Source of the DNA: Rotaria macrura
Lineage: Eukaryota > Rotifera > Eurotatoria > Philodinida > Philodinidae
Length of the DNA stretch: 64,000 bases
Direction: 5' to 3'
Assembly (NCBI GenBank): GCA_900239685.1
Contig: OENT01000033.1
Coordinates: forward strand, 186,001-250,000
Below are positions 27,718-39,348 of this stretch, in pieces. The notes under the pieces are model-generated. The model was not told the DNA's origin. It made no database searches and worked only from the letters and a program-made list of their open reading frames with translations. Positions within the stretch are counted from its first letter, which is position 1, and the number at the start of each line of letters is the position of its first letter. The translations under genes and the position numbers were made by a program.

Positions 27718-28532
27718 TTATCGAGAAAGGCAACGTTCAGGAATACATTTCAATGCATCGAACCAATCATTATTATTGTGTTTAAGTGTCATCAGTATAT
27801 TGTATACTTGATTCAATGACAGAACAGTACTTGCATTCGGTGAAAATCTATACAAATAAGGAATAATAAATATATATATAATCAATTACATTACAGTATT
27901 AGAAAAGACCTAATATATTTTTGCAGCGGTAATGATTGATGCCGAATTTGTGAATGTTTAGCTTTCTCCAAAGTGATTCTCTCATGTTTTGCTTTGAAAC
28001 AAAAAACAAGTAATAAATCTATCAAGATGTGAAAGATTATGACAAAAAAGAATTTACTTTTTTGAAATATTCCACCAAGGATATAAGTGACGTTATGCTC
28101 ATATTCATTCATCATATTGGGTGAATCAGGTGAAAGATAAACAAGTTGTTCTCTAGGAAATAGATCAAGATAAGAAAGTGATGTTGCATGACAGTAAGGA
28201 CTATTTCGCAGCCATGTATCGTTAGTATTGGAAGAAACGTTACATAGAATGACAAACGATGGTGAATGATAACGATAGAGAGCAGTAAAACACGAATGAA
28301 TTTTTAATTGAAGTCTTTCATAATAATGTTGAAGTAGAATATCATTGTCATCGAATTCATTGGCAAATGAACAATCGATAGCGACGTAGTCATCGAGACG
28401 TGCAGCAACAAGTAATTTGGCTTGTCGAGCTTGACGTTGAATATTAGATAAGTGTTCAGAACAGTGAAGAAAATGGAAGGCATGAACCGTCGGCGATCGC
28501 CACCATGTACGAAAATGATGTCGAAAAATCAT
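27718..28532 (-). CDS. TRMT10-like tRNA (m1G9) methyltransferase, SPOUT fold, possibly mitochondrial
   Basis: Exons 28532-28058, 27991-27910 and 27847-27718 join in consistent phases (1, then 2) to give about 228 residues. Family landmarks in order are YVAIDCSF, an LIYLTSDSPN-like segment here reading LVYLSPDSPN, YILGG, RHQSLPLQKYI, and the C-terminal DWFDALKCIPER. TRMT10 enzymes methylate N1 of purine 9 in tRNA using SAM. The N-terminus (MIFRHHFRTWW...) is basic and could be a mitochondrial targeting peptide, as in the MRPP1 subunit of mitochondrial RNase P. The protein is shorter than usual at the N-terminus, and an upstream exon may be missing: a small frame at 28653 ends at a GTAAAT donor but its phase does not fit. 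The usual Asp after the GG motif seems to be Gln. Confidence 0.72.
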
Positions 28533-29681
28533 TACAATTAATAATCTGATAAATAGATTTGAATGTGTTGCTATTATTTACATTTCGTTCCATAGTTAAA
28601 AACGAATGACTAGGAAAAAAACTGTCATGAGTATTAATAATATAATCTAACATCGTTAGTTATTTATTTATTTTTTCAAGATATCGATAGGTAATCACCA
28701 ATGGTCAAATGATGTGATGTAAACGTCAGAGTTCACTAGTAGTTAGATCAACTGTATTCAAAATTTGATGATAAACTTCACTGAAATAACCATAATGCCA
28801 AATAAACACAAAAATCATAGTATATTTTTTATACATTCGATTGTAAGCAAAATTAGTCAGCATCAATCAAAGCAAAATATATTCATTTGGTAGTTTTCTC
28901 GAACAGCAACTACTAATCAAATTTACTGAAGTGTTTTTTAAAGGAAATTTCTAGTCTATTATGACAGTTATAAGTTGCATGACAAAGTAAAATGATGCTA
29001 CCACGTTCGATAGGTCTCCTCCGTTCATCAATCAGAGTGTTCTATTTCTATGGTCAACATTAGTGAATGAAACTTTAATTAGTGTATAGTCACAAGCAAA
29101 GATCTGCGAGGCAGCGTATTTTCTTGCTCCATGGTCCCCGCAGCATGGAACTCACTAACGCATACCGTCGACCTCGGTAGGAGTTTTTATTAAATACTCC
29201 TCGTTTCACCTTCGTATTTCCCAGGATTCTTATGGATGTCCTGTCCAATCCGTCGATTCTAATACAGCCTTTCCCAAAAGCCACATTTTCTACTGAAGCC
29301 AAACCTTTCCCGGATCGCACATCTCTGTAAAACAGTTGACTTTTCTCGTATCTAGATGTAAAATTCAAAAGAAACATACATTTTTCTTTAGTTAAAACTA
29401 CCACGGTAGAAATTGTAATTAGAATTGCTCTCTCCTGTCGAGCACGTACTGTGAATGCTTTATCCTTCTCAGATTCCACTTTTATTACGTCATTCTTTCA
29501 TGTACATGAGAAGCAATTTGTTAAACTAATAAGAATCTTACAGGAAATGGATGGCACGACTGTTTTAATTGAAGTGAATCTTCGTCAAAAACTTACGATA
29601 CTCGATTTTAACATTCCATTTCTGTCAAAGAAATACATATGTTTTATATTGATGTTTCAACATGAACGATCTTAAATGGTT
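28533..29681. other. intergenic, with an unexplained 130-codon open frame
   Basis: The region holds the presumed promoter of the TRMT10-like gene. A minus-strand frame at 29479-29090 (129 codons) is longer than its surroundings predict and lies in less AT-rich sequence. I recognise no domain in it. It may be a degraded repeat. Confidence 0.4.
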
Positions 29682-29687
29682 TTTATT
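29682..29687 (-). terminator. candidate poly(A) signal of HSP90
   Basis: AATAAA on the minus strand, about 170 bases after the HSP90 stop codon. Confidence 0.45.
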
Positions 29688-29855
29688 TCATTTCCAATTC
29701 TGTACGTTATCGACCGATACTTAACATTTCTAAAGGTGAACTGACAAACATGACAGAAAAAAAAAGAACAAGACAACATTGAAAAACAAAACTGAACAAT
29801 GTAAAATAGTTGGAAAGTATTGTATGTTCTTTTGTTCTTAATCTTATATTCGTGT

Positions 29856-32405
29856 TCAATCAACTTCTTCCATACGTGAAGCTTCAGCTGAAACAGCAGC
29901 AGAATTTTCTCCTGCAGGTTCGAGTGGTGGTAATTCTGAAGACGAATCACCAGTTGCTGTTGAAGCTTCTTCCTGAGCATCTTCTTCATCAATTCCTAAG
30001 CCAAGTTTAATCATACGAAATATACGATCAGCATGTTGTTGTGGTAATTCAAGTGTGAAACCACTTGCTAAAAGTGATGTTTCATATAATAAAGTAACTA
30101 AATCTTTAACTGATTTATCATTTTTATCTTGATCAACTTTGGTTTTAAGTGTTTTAATAATTGAATGATCAGGATTGATTTCAAGTTGTTTCTTAGCAGC
30201 CATATAACCCATGGTTGACGCATCACGTAAAGCTTGCGCTTTCATAATACGTTCCATTGTCGCTGACCAACCATATTGTGCTGTCACTAGAATAATCAAA
30301 ACAAATAGACATTGAATCGAAACAAAGCTACGTCGTTTGTCGTCAACGAACACCTACCGATACAACATGGTGATGCAACGAGTCGATTACTAACAACCAC
30401 TTTTTCTACTTTCTTGTCCAAGATATCTTTCATTACTTTACATAATGCTTCATATTTTTCTTTATCTTGTTCACGTCTACAAATAAAGGTAAATAGACAA
30501 GATAAAAACAAAAGAATGATTTATGATTTTTATACTTTTTCTTTTCGTCTTCATCTTCGGGTAATTCTAAACCTTCTTTTGTGATGGCAACAAGTTTCTT
30601 TCCTTCGTATTCTTTCAATTGTTGTACACAATATTCATCGATAGGTTCCGTCATGTAAATAACTTCGAAGCCACGTTTAATCAAACGTTCAACGAATGAT
30701 GATTGTTCAACAATTTGTCGAGATTCACCCGTAATATAATAAATATCTTTTTGATTTTCCTTCATACGTGATATGTAGTCTTTTAATGATGTTACTTCAT
30801 CACCCGATGTTGATGAATGATAACGTAAGTATGATGCAAGTTTAGCACGATTATTTGAATCTTCATGGATACCGAGTTTTAAGTTGCGTGAAAATTGTTC
30901 ATAGAACTTTTTAAATGATTCTTTGTCTTCAGCTATTTCTTCAATTAATTCTAAACATTTCTTGACTAAATTTTTTCTAATAACTTTAAGAATTTTATTT
31001 TGTTGTAACATTTCACGTGAAATATTCAATGGTAAATCTTCTGAATCAACAACACCTTTGATAAAATTTAAATATTCAGGCATTAATTCTTCACAATTTT
31101 CCATTATAAATACACGGCGTACATATAATTTAATTGAATTTTTCGTTTTACGATTTTCAAATAGATCAAATGGTGCTCGTTTTGGAATAAATAATAAAGC
31201 ACGAAATTCAAGTTGACCTTCAACACTGAAATGTTTAACAGCTAAATGATCTTCCCAATCATTGGTTAATTGTTTATAAAATTCAGCATATTCTTCAGTT
31301 GAAATATCTTCGCTATTACGTGTCCAAATTGGTTTTTGTTTGTTGAGTTCTTCTTCATCGGTGTATTTTTCTTTTATTTTCTTCTTCCTACAAAAAACCA
31401 ATATGAGAAACAATGCAAATTTTTCTATGAACTAACAAACGAACTTACTTCTTTTTGTCGGTATCTTTTTTCTTATCGTCTTCGTCTTCCTCATCTTCAA
31501 CCTCTTGAACTTTCTAGAAATTAAAGATCGACATTATAATTAAATAAAAATTTTCATTAAGACGAAAAGAAAATGTACGTACTGCTTCAGTTTCTTCTTT
31601 CTTCTCTTCTTTTTTCTCATCTTCAGCTTCATCATCGGAAATTTCTTTTTCACGTTCTTTTTGTACGAGTAATTTTATTGGATAGCCAATGAATTGCGAA
31701 TGTTTTTTGATCACTTCTTTAATACGTTTTTCTTCAAGATATTCAGTTTGATCTTCTTTCAAATACATAACAATTTTGGTACCACGTTGGATTGGTTCAC
31801 CAGTTGTATCTCGCTTAATGGTAAATGAACCACCAGCACTGGACTCCCATATGTATTGTTCATCATCATTGTGTTTTGATGTAACAACGACTCGATCAGC
31901 TACCAAATACGATGAATAGAAACCAACACCGAATTGACCAATCATTGAAATATCGGCACCGGCTTGAAGTGCTTCCATGAAAGCACGTGTACCTGATCGA
32001 GCAATCGTACCCAAGTTGTTGACAAGATCAGCCTAAACAGAAAAAACATTAAAGTATTTATGTGAAAAATTGTTTGTTTGTTTTTCTTCTTCTTCTTCTT
32101 CTTTGTGTTGCTAAACATACCTTGGTCATACCAATACCGGTATCTGTAATGGTTAATATATTGTTGGCTTTATCTGGTACTATTTTAATAAATAATTCTT
32201 TTCCACTATCGAGTTTAGTTGAATCAGTGAGTGATTCATAACGAATTTTATCCAAAGCATCCGATGAGTTTGAAATAAGTTCACGTAAAAATATTTCCTT
32301 GTTTGAATAAAATGTATTGATAATCAAAGACATTAATTGAGCTATTTCGGCTTGAAAAGCGAATGTTTCAGCATCACCTGCATCTTGTTCCATTTTGTCG
32401 GCCAT
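29856..32405 (-). CDS. HSP90: cytosolic HSP90 chaperone
   Basis: Six exons (32405-32121, 32032-31583, 31513-31449, 31387-30536, 30476-30358, 30286-29856) join in matching phases to 733 residues, the expected length. The N-terminal ATPase domain has [27 protein letters not shown] and [10 protein letters not shown] charged Lys/Glu linker follows, partly encoded by the 65-bp third exon. The middle domain includes LYVRRVFI and [11 protein letters not shown], then the C-terminal dimerisation domain. The protein ends MEEVD, the TPR-cochaperone docking tail that marks the cytosolic form. It is an ATP-driven chaperone for kinases, receptors and stress-damaged proteins. The start at 32405 gives [20 protein letters not shown]; an in-frame TTG just upstream is ignored. 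Heat-shock elements lie upstream. Confidence 0.97.
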
Positions 32406-32503
32406 TGTAGCAAGCACGTAATAATTTTGATCGAATGTTTAGGGTGTACCACGTATATTGATGAGAACGAAGAAATGTAAGTAAAAAGTCGATATAGCTG
32501 AAG

Positions 32504-32513
32504 AATATATAAA
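32504..32513 (-). promoter_or_regulatory. TATA-like box of HSP90
   Basis: TTTATATATT read on the minus strand, about 100 bases before the HSP90 ATG and just downstream of the heat-shock elements. Confidence 0.5.
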
Positions 32514-32556
32514 GTCTAGAAGAATAAAAGTAGAACAATCTAGAATGATCGAGAAT
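32514..32556 (-). promoter_or_regulatory. heat-shock elements of HSP90
   Basis: On the minus strand, 32556-32537 reads ATTCTCGATCATTCTAGATT. This is four alternating 5-bp units (TTC, GAT, TTC, GAT), matching the HSF-binding nTTCnnGAAn pattern with weakened GAA units. A second pair, TTCTAGAC, is at 32521-32514. Both sit directly above the TATA-like box, as in heat-inducible promoters. Confidence 0.65.
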
Positions 32557-33615
32557 AGACAGAAGGAAAGAAAAATGCTCCGAAGGGTTTGTTCTCTCTC
32601 TTTTTTTTTCTTTCTCATTCTGTCTTAAGCTTAAATATTTTCTAGGTCATACTCTCAGCAAATAGCTAGTCACCGGTGTCTTATTCAAAATATGCGTCAT
32701 CTTGGAGAATACCAATGGTTGGAAATAACCGAATGAAACTAGCTGTATCTATTCTATCATATATTTTTCTGTTAATAAAATACTGAAGATCAATAAATAA
32801 ATTCAAATCAGAATAAAACTAAATCACTGTAGATGAATGGTAGACAGATATTTTTAGTTCATTTTATTTTCTCGTTCAAGGTCTTAGAAAAAGAAGAAAC
32901 TAGAAGACTATGACTCATATGAAAGCTTACAATTTTTTATTATTTCTTTTTTTGCCACGTCGACAAAAGAAAAAACCCACATATACATCTCGGAATTTTT
33001 CACCGGAGAAGATAAAACCTATAAATGAATTCAGTATCACACTAGCAACGTTATGACAATGTCAAGGTTTCTCAAGTTTCTATCGAGACAAGTTGTTGTT
33101 TTGTGTATATTTAGAATTTGTTGATTTAAAGGCAAATTCAGAATTTACACAATGAAATGAAATTTTCAAACCTATGTAGTTATGCATTTACTGTAATGGA
33201 AGTTTATTTGTCTAAATAGAGAAAAGTTGTTGTGTCGTTTTTTTTTCTCATATGATTAAAATTTTATGAAAGCGAAATTTCACATTTTTTGCAAGCATAA
33301 TTCTTTTTCGAAATTAATTTGCGTAGATTACATGTAGCAATAATAATAGAATATCACACGTTTACAATCGTAGCCAATCAACAATTCATTTATAATATTC
33401 AGAAAAGAAACATTCTGAAAATTTATTTTGAAATCATTTTAAAAAGAAACCATCCAAAAATTTGAATCAAGTAATTCTACGCTGAAATACAATTGGAATA
33501 AATAAATATTAATACACTTCTGTTTACGAAGTCATTCATTTTTTCTTCTTCTTGAGATACCTAAACGAACAAGAATATTCGTTGAGAAAATTAGATCGTC
33601 ATAAGAAATAATAAT
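32557..33615. other. intergenic, upstream of HSP90
   Basis: The part next to the heat-shock elements probably belongs to the HSP90 promoter, with CCAAT near 32711. No gene is seen in the rest. Confidence 0.5.
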
Positions 33616-34397
33616 TCATGATGTATGGGATTGTTTTTTTATCATTGTCGTAAGCATTTGATTGCATGCAGCTGCATAAGGATTTAATAAAAGTACTTGT
33701 TGTTTAGCAAATGTAGAACCAAGTTCAGATGCTCGTATAAAATCATCCAGTGATGCTTGTTCTTTACCTAGAGAACAAAATAATTAATTTGAAAAATACA
33801 CAAGTCAATGATTGTTATTGTTTACCCAAAAATCGATTCAGAATGCCACGCTGTGTTAGGGCCAAGGATAAAACTTTTTTATTATTTATTTCATTCGCCG
33901 ATAGATCAATGGCTATACTCAAATCAACCATAGCTTCTAAAAGAAAAATAACACGATTTAGAATAAAATTTCCAAGCTATGATGAGAAAAAGAATTTTCG
34001 ATCACCTTCGGTTTTATTTAATAATTGATAGGCTTGACCTCGATTATTATAACCCGATGGATTCTCAGGATTCAATGCGATAGCTTTATTGAAACAATCG
34101 ATAGCTTCAACTAAACGATTTTCTTCAGCTAATCGGACACCTGAATAATAATTGAAATAGAGTGTAATTTTGATAGAATTGTGTCAATATTTTAACTTTA
34201 CCTTCTTCTTCTAATTTTTTTATTTCTTGGAATTGTTCTAAAATTTAAATATATATTATAAAATGTAACTAGACATGAGGAGAATTCTTGCTTTCATTCA
34301 CTGAATCTGTTGATGTTTCTTGATCAAAATCTAATGGATAATGCGGATTGAAAATAGCATTTAGAACATATTTATCATTATTTGTAATCATTGCCAT
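33616..34397 (-). CDS. TTC36: tetratricopeptide repeat protein 36
   Basis: Five exons (34397-34292, 34237-34202, 34140-34006, 33936-33826, 33767-33616), all introns phase 1, give 179 residues, close to vertebrate TTC36. Diagnostic features are VLNAIFNPHYPLD at the N-terminus, TPR helices (EAIDCFNKAIALNPENPSGY and EAMVDLSIAIDL) and the conserved end LLNPYAAACNQMLTTMI. It is a small soluble TPR scaffold; its animal homologue has been linked to HSP70 binding and tyrosine catabolism. The first intron must use a GC donor (AAA/GCAAGA) to keep phase, and the second exon is only 36 bp. The internal exons and their phases are otherwise clean. Confidence 0.9.
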
Positions 34398-35526
34398 GAA
34401 CCTTGAATGAATATATGAATGTGTCAAGGTCGAACGAAATATCAACGTTTAAATGAAATAGTTATATGTTGAAGACGGCAGCTACTATTCAGTCACATGA
34501 ATGAAAAGATAAGAAAGTGACTCATTTAAAATATCGTCGTAAAATAGTGAAAGACACAAACGAAAAAAAAAATTGACGTTGTAGTTAACGATACGACAGA
34601 TCTTTCAATGCAATATCTTATCTTATGAATAGAATTTTGAAAGAATAGATGATGTTTGGGACCATCGATTAAAGATAATAGGGTTTACAAGAATATTACT
34701 ATATAGCTATTCATGTTATGTGAGCAGATATTGATTTCTCAAAGATGTTCATATGAACGAAAGGATTAAGTTCATCGTATCGTATGACTTGTATATTTTT
34801 AGACAATACACCAATATTATCTAATTCGATAGTGGAATTTATTGGAATAGTTATAGATTCTTGATTGTTCAAATTTTAATCATCTATCGTCATTGATATA
34901 TTCATCGTGTACATGTTTATATTTTAGTCACTAAGCTAAAGAAAAAATGGTTGTCTTAATTCAAAAGTCTAATTTGATCTATATTGAATATCTATGGAAT
35001 ATTATCATATGTAAGACGAATTAAAACATCAGAAAACATATCAAGTAGATTAGAACAGATTTCATTTCAGATTGGTTTATATCATTTATAAACTAAAATG
35101 AGTAATTGTATCGCAATGTATGTCTTAACTTGCTCATAATAAATTCATCATTAAAAAATGAATCTTCTAATATAATCTTTCTTATGTGAGAACCACATCT
35201 TTTTAGAAAACACCAGTCGATTCCTTTTAGTTCTCGTGATATTCTCATAACATTGATGGAAATCTTCCTTATGACAGTTGTTCTCAACATATCAATTAAA
35301 GTTTTGCAATAATTTAATCAATTTTAACTCAAAAAACAAAATCTTATAAATTCTAATTTTCGAGTATTTGTCGTTTCCTTTTTTGTTTTAAATTTGATAC
35401 CTTCTTAAAGGCTCATCGTATCCTAACTATAAAAGAAAAACATTTAGATCATAAGTTTAAGGTAAAAAAAATATTTCAATTTATGTATAATATATTCAGT
35501 ATTATTTTTTTATTTTAGTTAAATGT
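34398..35526. other. intergenic, no supported gene
   Basis: Probable TTC36 promoter plus AT-rich DNA. Only short random-looking open frames are present. Confidence 0.5.
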
Positions 35527-36488
35527 TTATTCTTGATGGTCAACAGATAAATTTGATTTAGGCTCACGTCGGCGAAGTTCTTCTGAATCACTTTCCATAA
35601 ATTTATCTTCTGCTTGTTGATTTTGAAAACTTTGAAAGCGTCGATTTCGATTAATTTCTTCTCCTTTGAAATAATGCAATATACTAAGAACAATAACAGT
35701 AATAATAAATAGAACACCCAAAACAGTAATCAACACTATTTCAGTTATGTCTAATGTGTACGGAAAACAATAGATTATATTTAAATAGGGTTTTGGTAAT
35801 GATAATGCATCATTTGCTGTTGTTGTAAGTGTAAAACTTATATTTGAACTGTTCGTCTTTAGAAAATAAGCATATGGAACAATAGGAGACATATTTCCAT
35901 CAAGCAAACGATTCCATAGACTTACATTCCATGTACATAAACTTTTATCCGTTTCATATGAGTTTTGAATTTGTAATAAATCGATCCGATCGATATTGTT
36001 TTCTGTTGAATTTTGCCAAAGAAATATAGGAATATCTTGTGGAGTATATTCTATTTGACTGTCATTATTTATTGTAAAGTTCGTTTGAGTAACTAATAAA
36101 GCGAGACGTATTTCATTGATCGATGATGGTAATTCAGATGATTGAAGAATATTTATTGTTACATCAATAGGAGATAGATCGGGTGGTGATTGATCAATGA
36201 TGACAAATAGTACGATTTGACTTGGCTGATCAAGTTCAAAGTTTTTACTTGGAATATTTACATCAGTACGTAACCGAGCACATTGGAGAGTTGAATCATT
36301 CAATGCCGAAATAAGAGGAAATTTATAGCAGAGGATAGTTAATGATTCTTGAACTAGAAGTAAATAAAAAAAAGTATAATCGGTATGTGAATATGTATTA
36401 ATTTATTTTTACTTGAAAATAGACTATGTGCTTGAGTTGAATATGTACAACAGAAAGTAAATAAAAAGAAGAAGAAGAATGTTAACAT
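35527..36488 (-). CDS. secretory-pathway single-pass membrane protein, unknown family
   Basis: Two exons (36488-36413 and 36353-35527) joined in phase 1 across a 59-bp intron give 300 residues. The first exon encodes a signal peptide (MLTFFFFLFTFCCTYSTQA). A lumenal or extracellular part of about 190 residues has several N-glycosylation sites (NFT, NST, NVS, NIS). A transmembrane helix (IVLITVLGVLFIITVIVLSIL) follows, then a short hydrophilic tail rich in Gln, Glu and Arg. This is type I topology. I do not recognise the ectodomain and assign no function. Confidence 0.75.
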
Positions 36489-38260
36489 GCTAGATGATGT
36501 TTTTTTATTGAATGAGTAATTTTTTTATGAAAATTTTTAGCAATGTTTGAGAAACGAGCAAGTTAGAATAAATAAATAAAGGAAATAATCAAGGCGTGTA
36601 TCTACTTGAGTCACCGTTCCACATGAGCGATTATCATACATCGATAGAAAAGTGAACGCAAAACTGAAAGTTGGGTGTAAAATACGGAGGGTAGCCATGA
36701 GAACGAAGTCCAATTAAGATCGTAATTACTATCATGTAAATATAACGAAAACAATATAATGTACTGACAGGTAATCTCGTGAGTTAGATCTTTTCTTCTA
36801 GTATTCCAAATTTTTCACTAATATAGTCATTAATCTAATCGCTGATCTATGATATAGAGTGTTTAGATTAATGTTCTATTAACGTAGTATAACGTTAAGT
36901 ATTCAGTTTATTTTATCTGTAGAAATATAGAGACACGTTATTTTTGTTCTTTCTTTAAAAGCTAACAATAACAAGAACTTGGAAAATTTAATTTCATGAT
37001 AGAATAATTTTCACTTTGTATGTATTTTTTTCTAGAATATAAAGATATTGGATTCACTACTTTACCAATAAGAATATATTCTCAATTGAATAGTACTACA
37101 AGCTCTGTAAGAAAAGATATATCATACATGTACGATACTCACGTGAGGAATAGAAACAAAACAATTATAAGAAAAAAATAACTAAATGATTTCTTTCTTT
37201 GTTTTTGAAAGTTTATCGCAGTTGTCGGCTCGAAAGACATAATCGAATTTTTAATTTACATGTAGTAACTAGTGATATATTCTGATTATGAGTGCAGGCG
37301 TTATAGAATGAGTTCTAGAGGTAAGATAATATTCATAAAATGTATTGGCCTACCTTTGTGTTGGTACCCCGAGTTTTCACGGAACGGAGCAAGATTATTT
37401 TTTTTCCGTCTTCTCTCCCAGTGCATATGAGAGAAGAGCAATAGATGCTCTGGAAAAAAGCATAAGACTCGGAATATTTTAGACTTCTAAAATGTTCTGA
37501 GTCTTATTTGACACTTGTCCTCCTGTGAAGCGGTCTTAGTCAGAAAAAAGGTTTCTACGAAAATATCAGAAACATTGTTTTAATATCGAAAACCTTACAT
37601 TCTTTTGGGAGTGTTATGATTTCGATGAAAAGACTGAAACTTTCAGACATCTGAAAGGTGATACAAAACCGTCTTTTTTCGTTTCAGCGCACGCATACCT
37701 ACACTCGGAAAATATCGACAGTTATCTTTTTCTTAGATCAACTACTTGATGAGCAGTTTTTACACTCGTGCATTTTATTTAGTTGTTCATTGTTAATTTT
37801 TGAGATAAAAATCTTGCAACGGCAGTGTATTATTTGAAACAGATTCTCAGCAAGCTAGATGATTTATATTAATGCAGAAAGTATCAATGAATTGGATTTT
37901 TTTCCATAGTAGGTCGAAAAAGAAGTGTGTGATGCCCAAATGAGACGGGACAGGATGGGACGAAACGACTTTTCAGTTGTCCCACGAAGCTCTTGTACAA
38001 AGTAACCATTGATTTTAAAATTTTGAATATTGGTAAAAAGAAAGATAATCTTTTATCATTCATAAAAGTAAGTAATTATTGTATCGGAAATTCATTTACT
38101 TACCATTATCTGACATCTATTGAAAACAAAACAGATTAAGAAAAAGGACTATGATTGTGTTTCTTTTTTTTAAGAAATAAGCGTATGCAAAGTCTTTGTT
38201 CAATAAAATTTCTTTTCAAAAAAAAAACACTATTTTTGTTTAATAATAACAACTTAGTAA
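36489..38260. other. intergenic with a palindromic segment
   Basis: No gene is seen. Around 37340-37720 the sequence is less AT-rich and contains a 22-bp-arm palindrome (37462-37507). A GGGACAGGATGGGACG-like motif near 37950 resembles a transposon end but has no partner that I found. Confidence 0.45.
37462..37507. repeat. imperfect palindrome, 22-bp arms
   Basis: The left arm 37462-37483 and right arm 37486-37507 are reverse complements with two mismatches and a 2-base loop. Confidence 0.8.
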
Positions 38261-39348
38261 TTAACATGCTTTATATGATTTATTTGTTTCAGCATACAAA
38301 AATGTTCTGTATGCGTAATTATATACAAGTTTGTGTATGATAGTTGTGTCACCGATTTTGAGATATTCCGTACATTTATTTGATTGACATCGTCGTTCAA
38401 CATATGGATAGATTGATTTAAGCTTGGAACAATCGACAGACAGAATATCTTCTCTCATTAGTTTTTCATATTTATGAGAGTATGGAAAAGATAAACAACC
38501 GGTTTCAATTCGTCTCATGTTGCGTGATTCAAAATGAGCCATTGGTTCTCGAGGTGCATATAGCCATAAAGGTCCTAATGGTCGAAGTACTAATGGAAAA
38601 ACATGTTCGAGACGAACAGGACAATCCTTTGGTTCTCCTAATAACCAAACATGTGTTGAATTTTGATCATGATAAAATATATCGATAAAAGGAAAACGCC
38701 AAGATGTTGCACCAGCACGAGGACACCATGAGAAAAACACCTTATCATAATCACGTGAATTATGTAATTGCATTACGACAATTGAATAAGGTTCACCTGA
38801 TAGTTCTTTTACTATCATCGATTGTAGATAATAACGATCCTCTATGGAAACACGTAGATCAATATCATCATCCCATGGTAACAAATCATGATGTGTATAA
38901 CTGCCTGAAAAAAGAACCTGTTAATAGAAGAAGTTTCTTCTTAAATGTATTTACCAAGTAGCGTTGCTGCCTTCATCATATATGCAATATTATGCTTCTT
39001 AAAAATTTTTTCGACTAATACCGATAAAAGATCTATATAAATAGCATGTTCACATTGAGTTATGGCACGTGGCATAAGTGGACTTGAATTCCATCGAGAA
39101 TATGAATACGGAATAGATCCTTTATTAGGATCAAGTTGAATACGAACGTTTGATGTTTTTTCGACATGGATACGTTGTTTTACTAGACGACAAAATTGTT
39201 CGTATCGGCTTTCATTGGAATGATCGAAAGGTTTGCATTCATACGGAAGGAAATAGTGTTTATAAATAAGAATTGAGGATGGACAAAAGCAGAGTACAAT
39301 TACAATGAAAGACAAAATAAATTGATTGATTCGCATAAAGCGCACCAT
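38261..39348 (-). CDS. LicD/fukutin-family phosphotransferase, type II membrane protein
   Basis: Exons 39348-38955 and 38904-38261 join in phase 1 (51-bp intron) to 345 residues. An N-terminal signal anchor (ILSFIVIVLCFCPSSILIY) suggests Golgi or ER lumen placement. The LicD core spans the junction: TLLGSYTHHDLLPWDDDIDL, with the WDDDID metal and nucleotide motif of this nucleotidyltransferase-like family. PYSHKYEKLMREDIL lies downstream. Relatives transfer phosphocholine (bacterial LicD) or ribitol-5-phosphate (fukutin, FKRP) onto glycans. The substrate here cannot be read from sequence. The C-terminal end beyond RRCQSNKCTEYLK is less certain. Confidence 0.8.

Noticed and set aside
28560..28653. 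Possible first exon of the TRMT10-like gene (MLDYIINTHD...)
   Set aside because: Its GTAAAT donor leaves phase 0, while the next exon would need phase 2; not joined.
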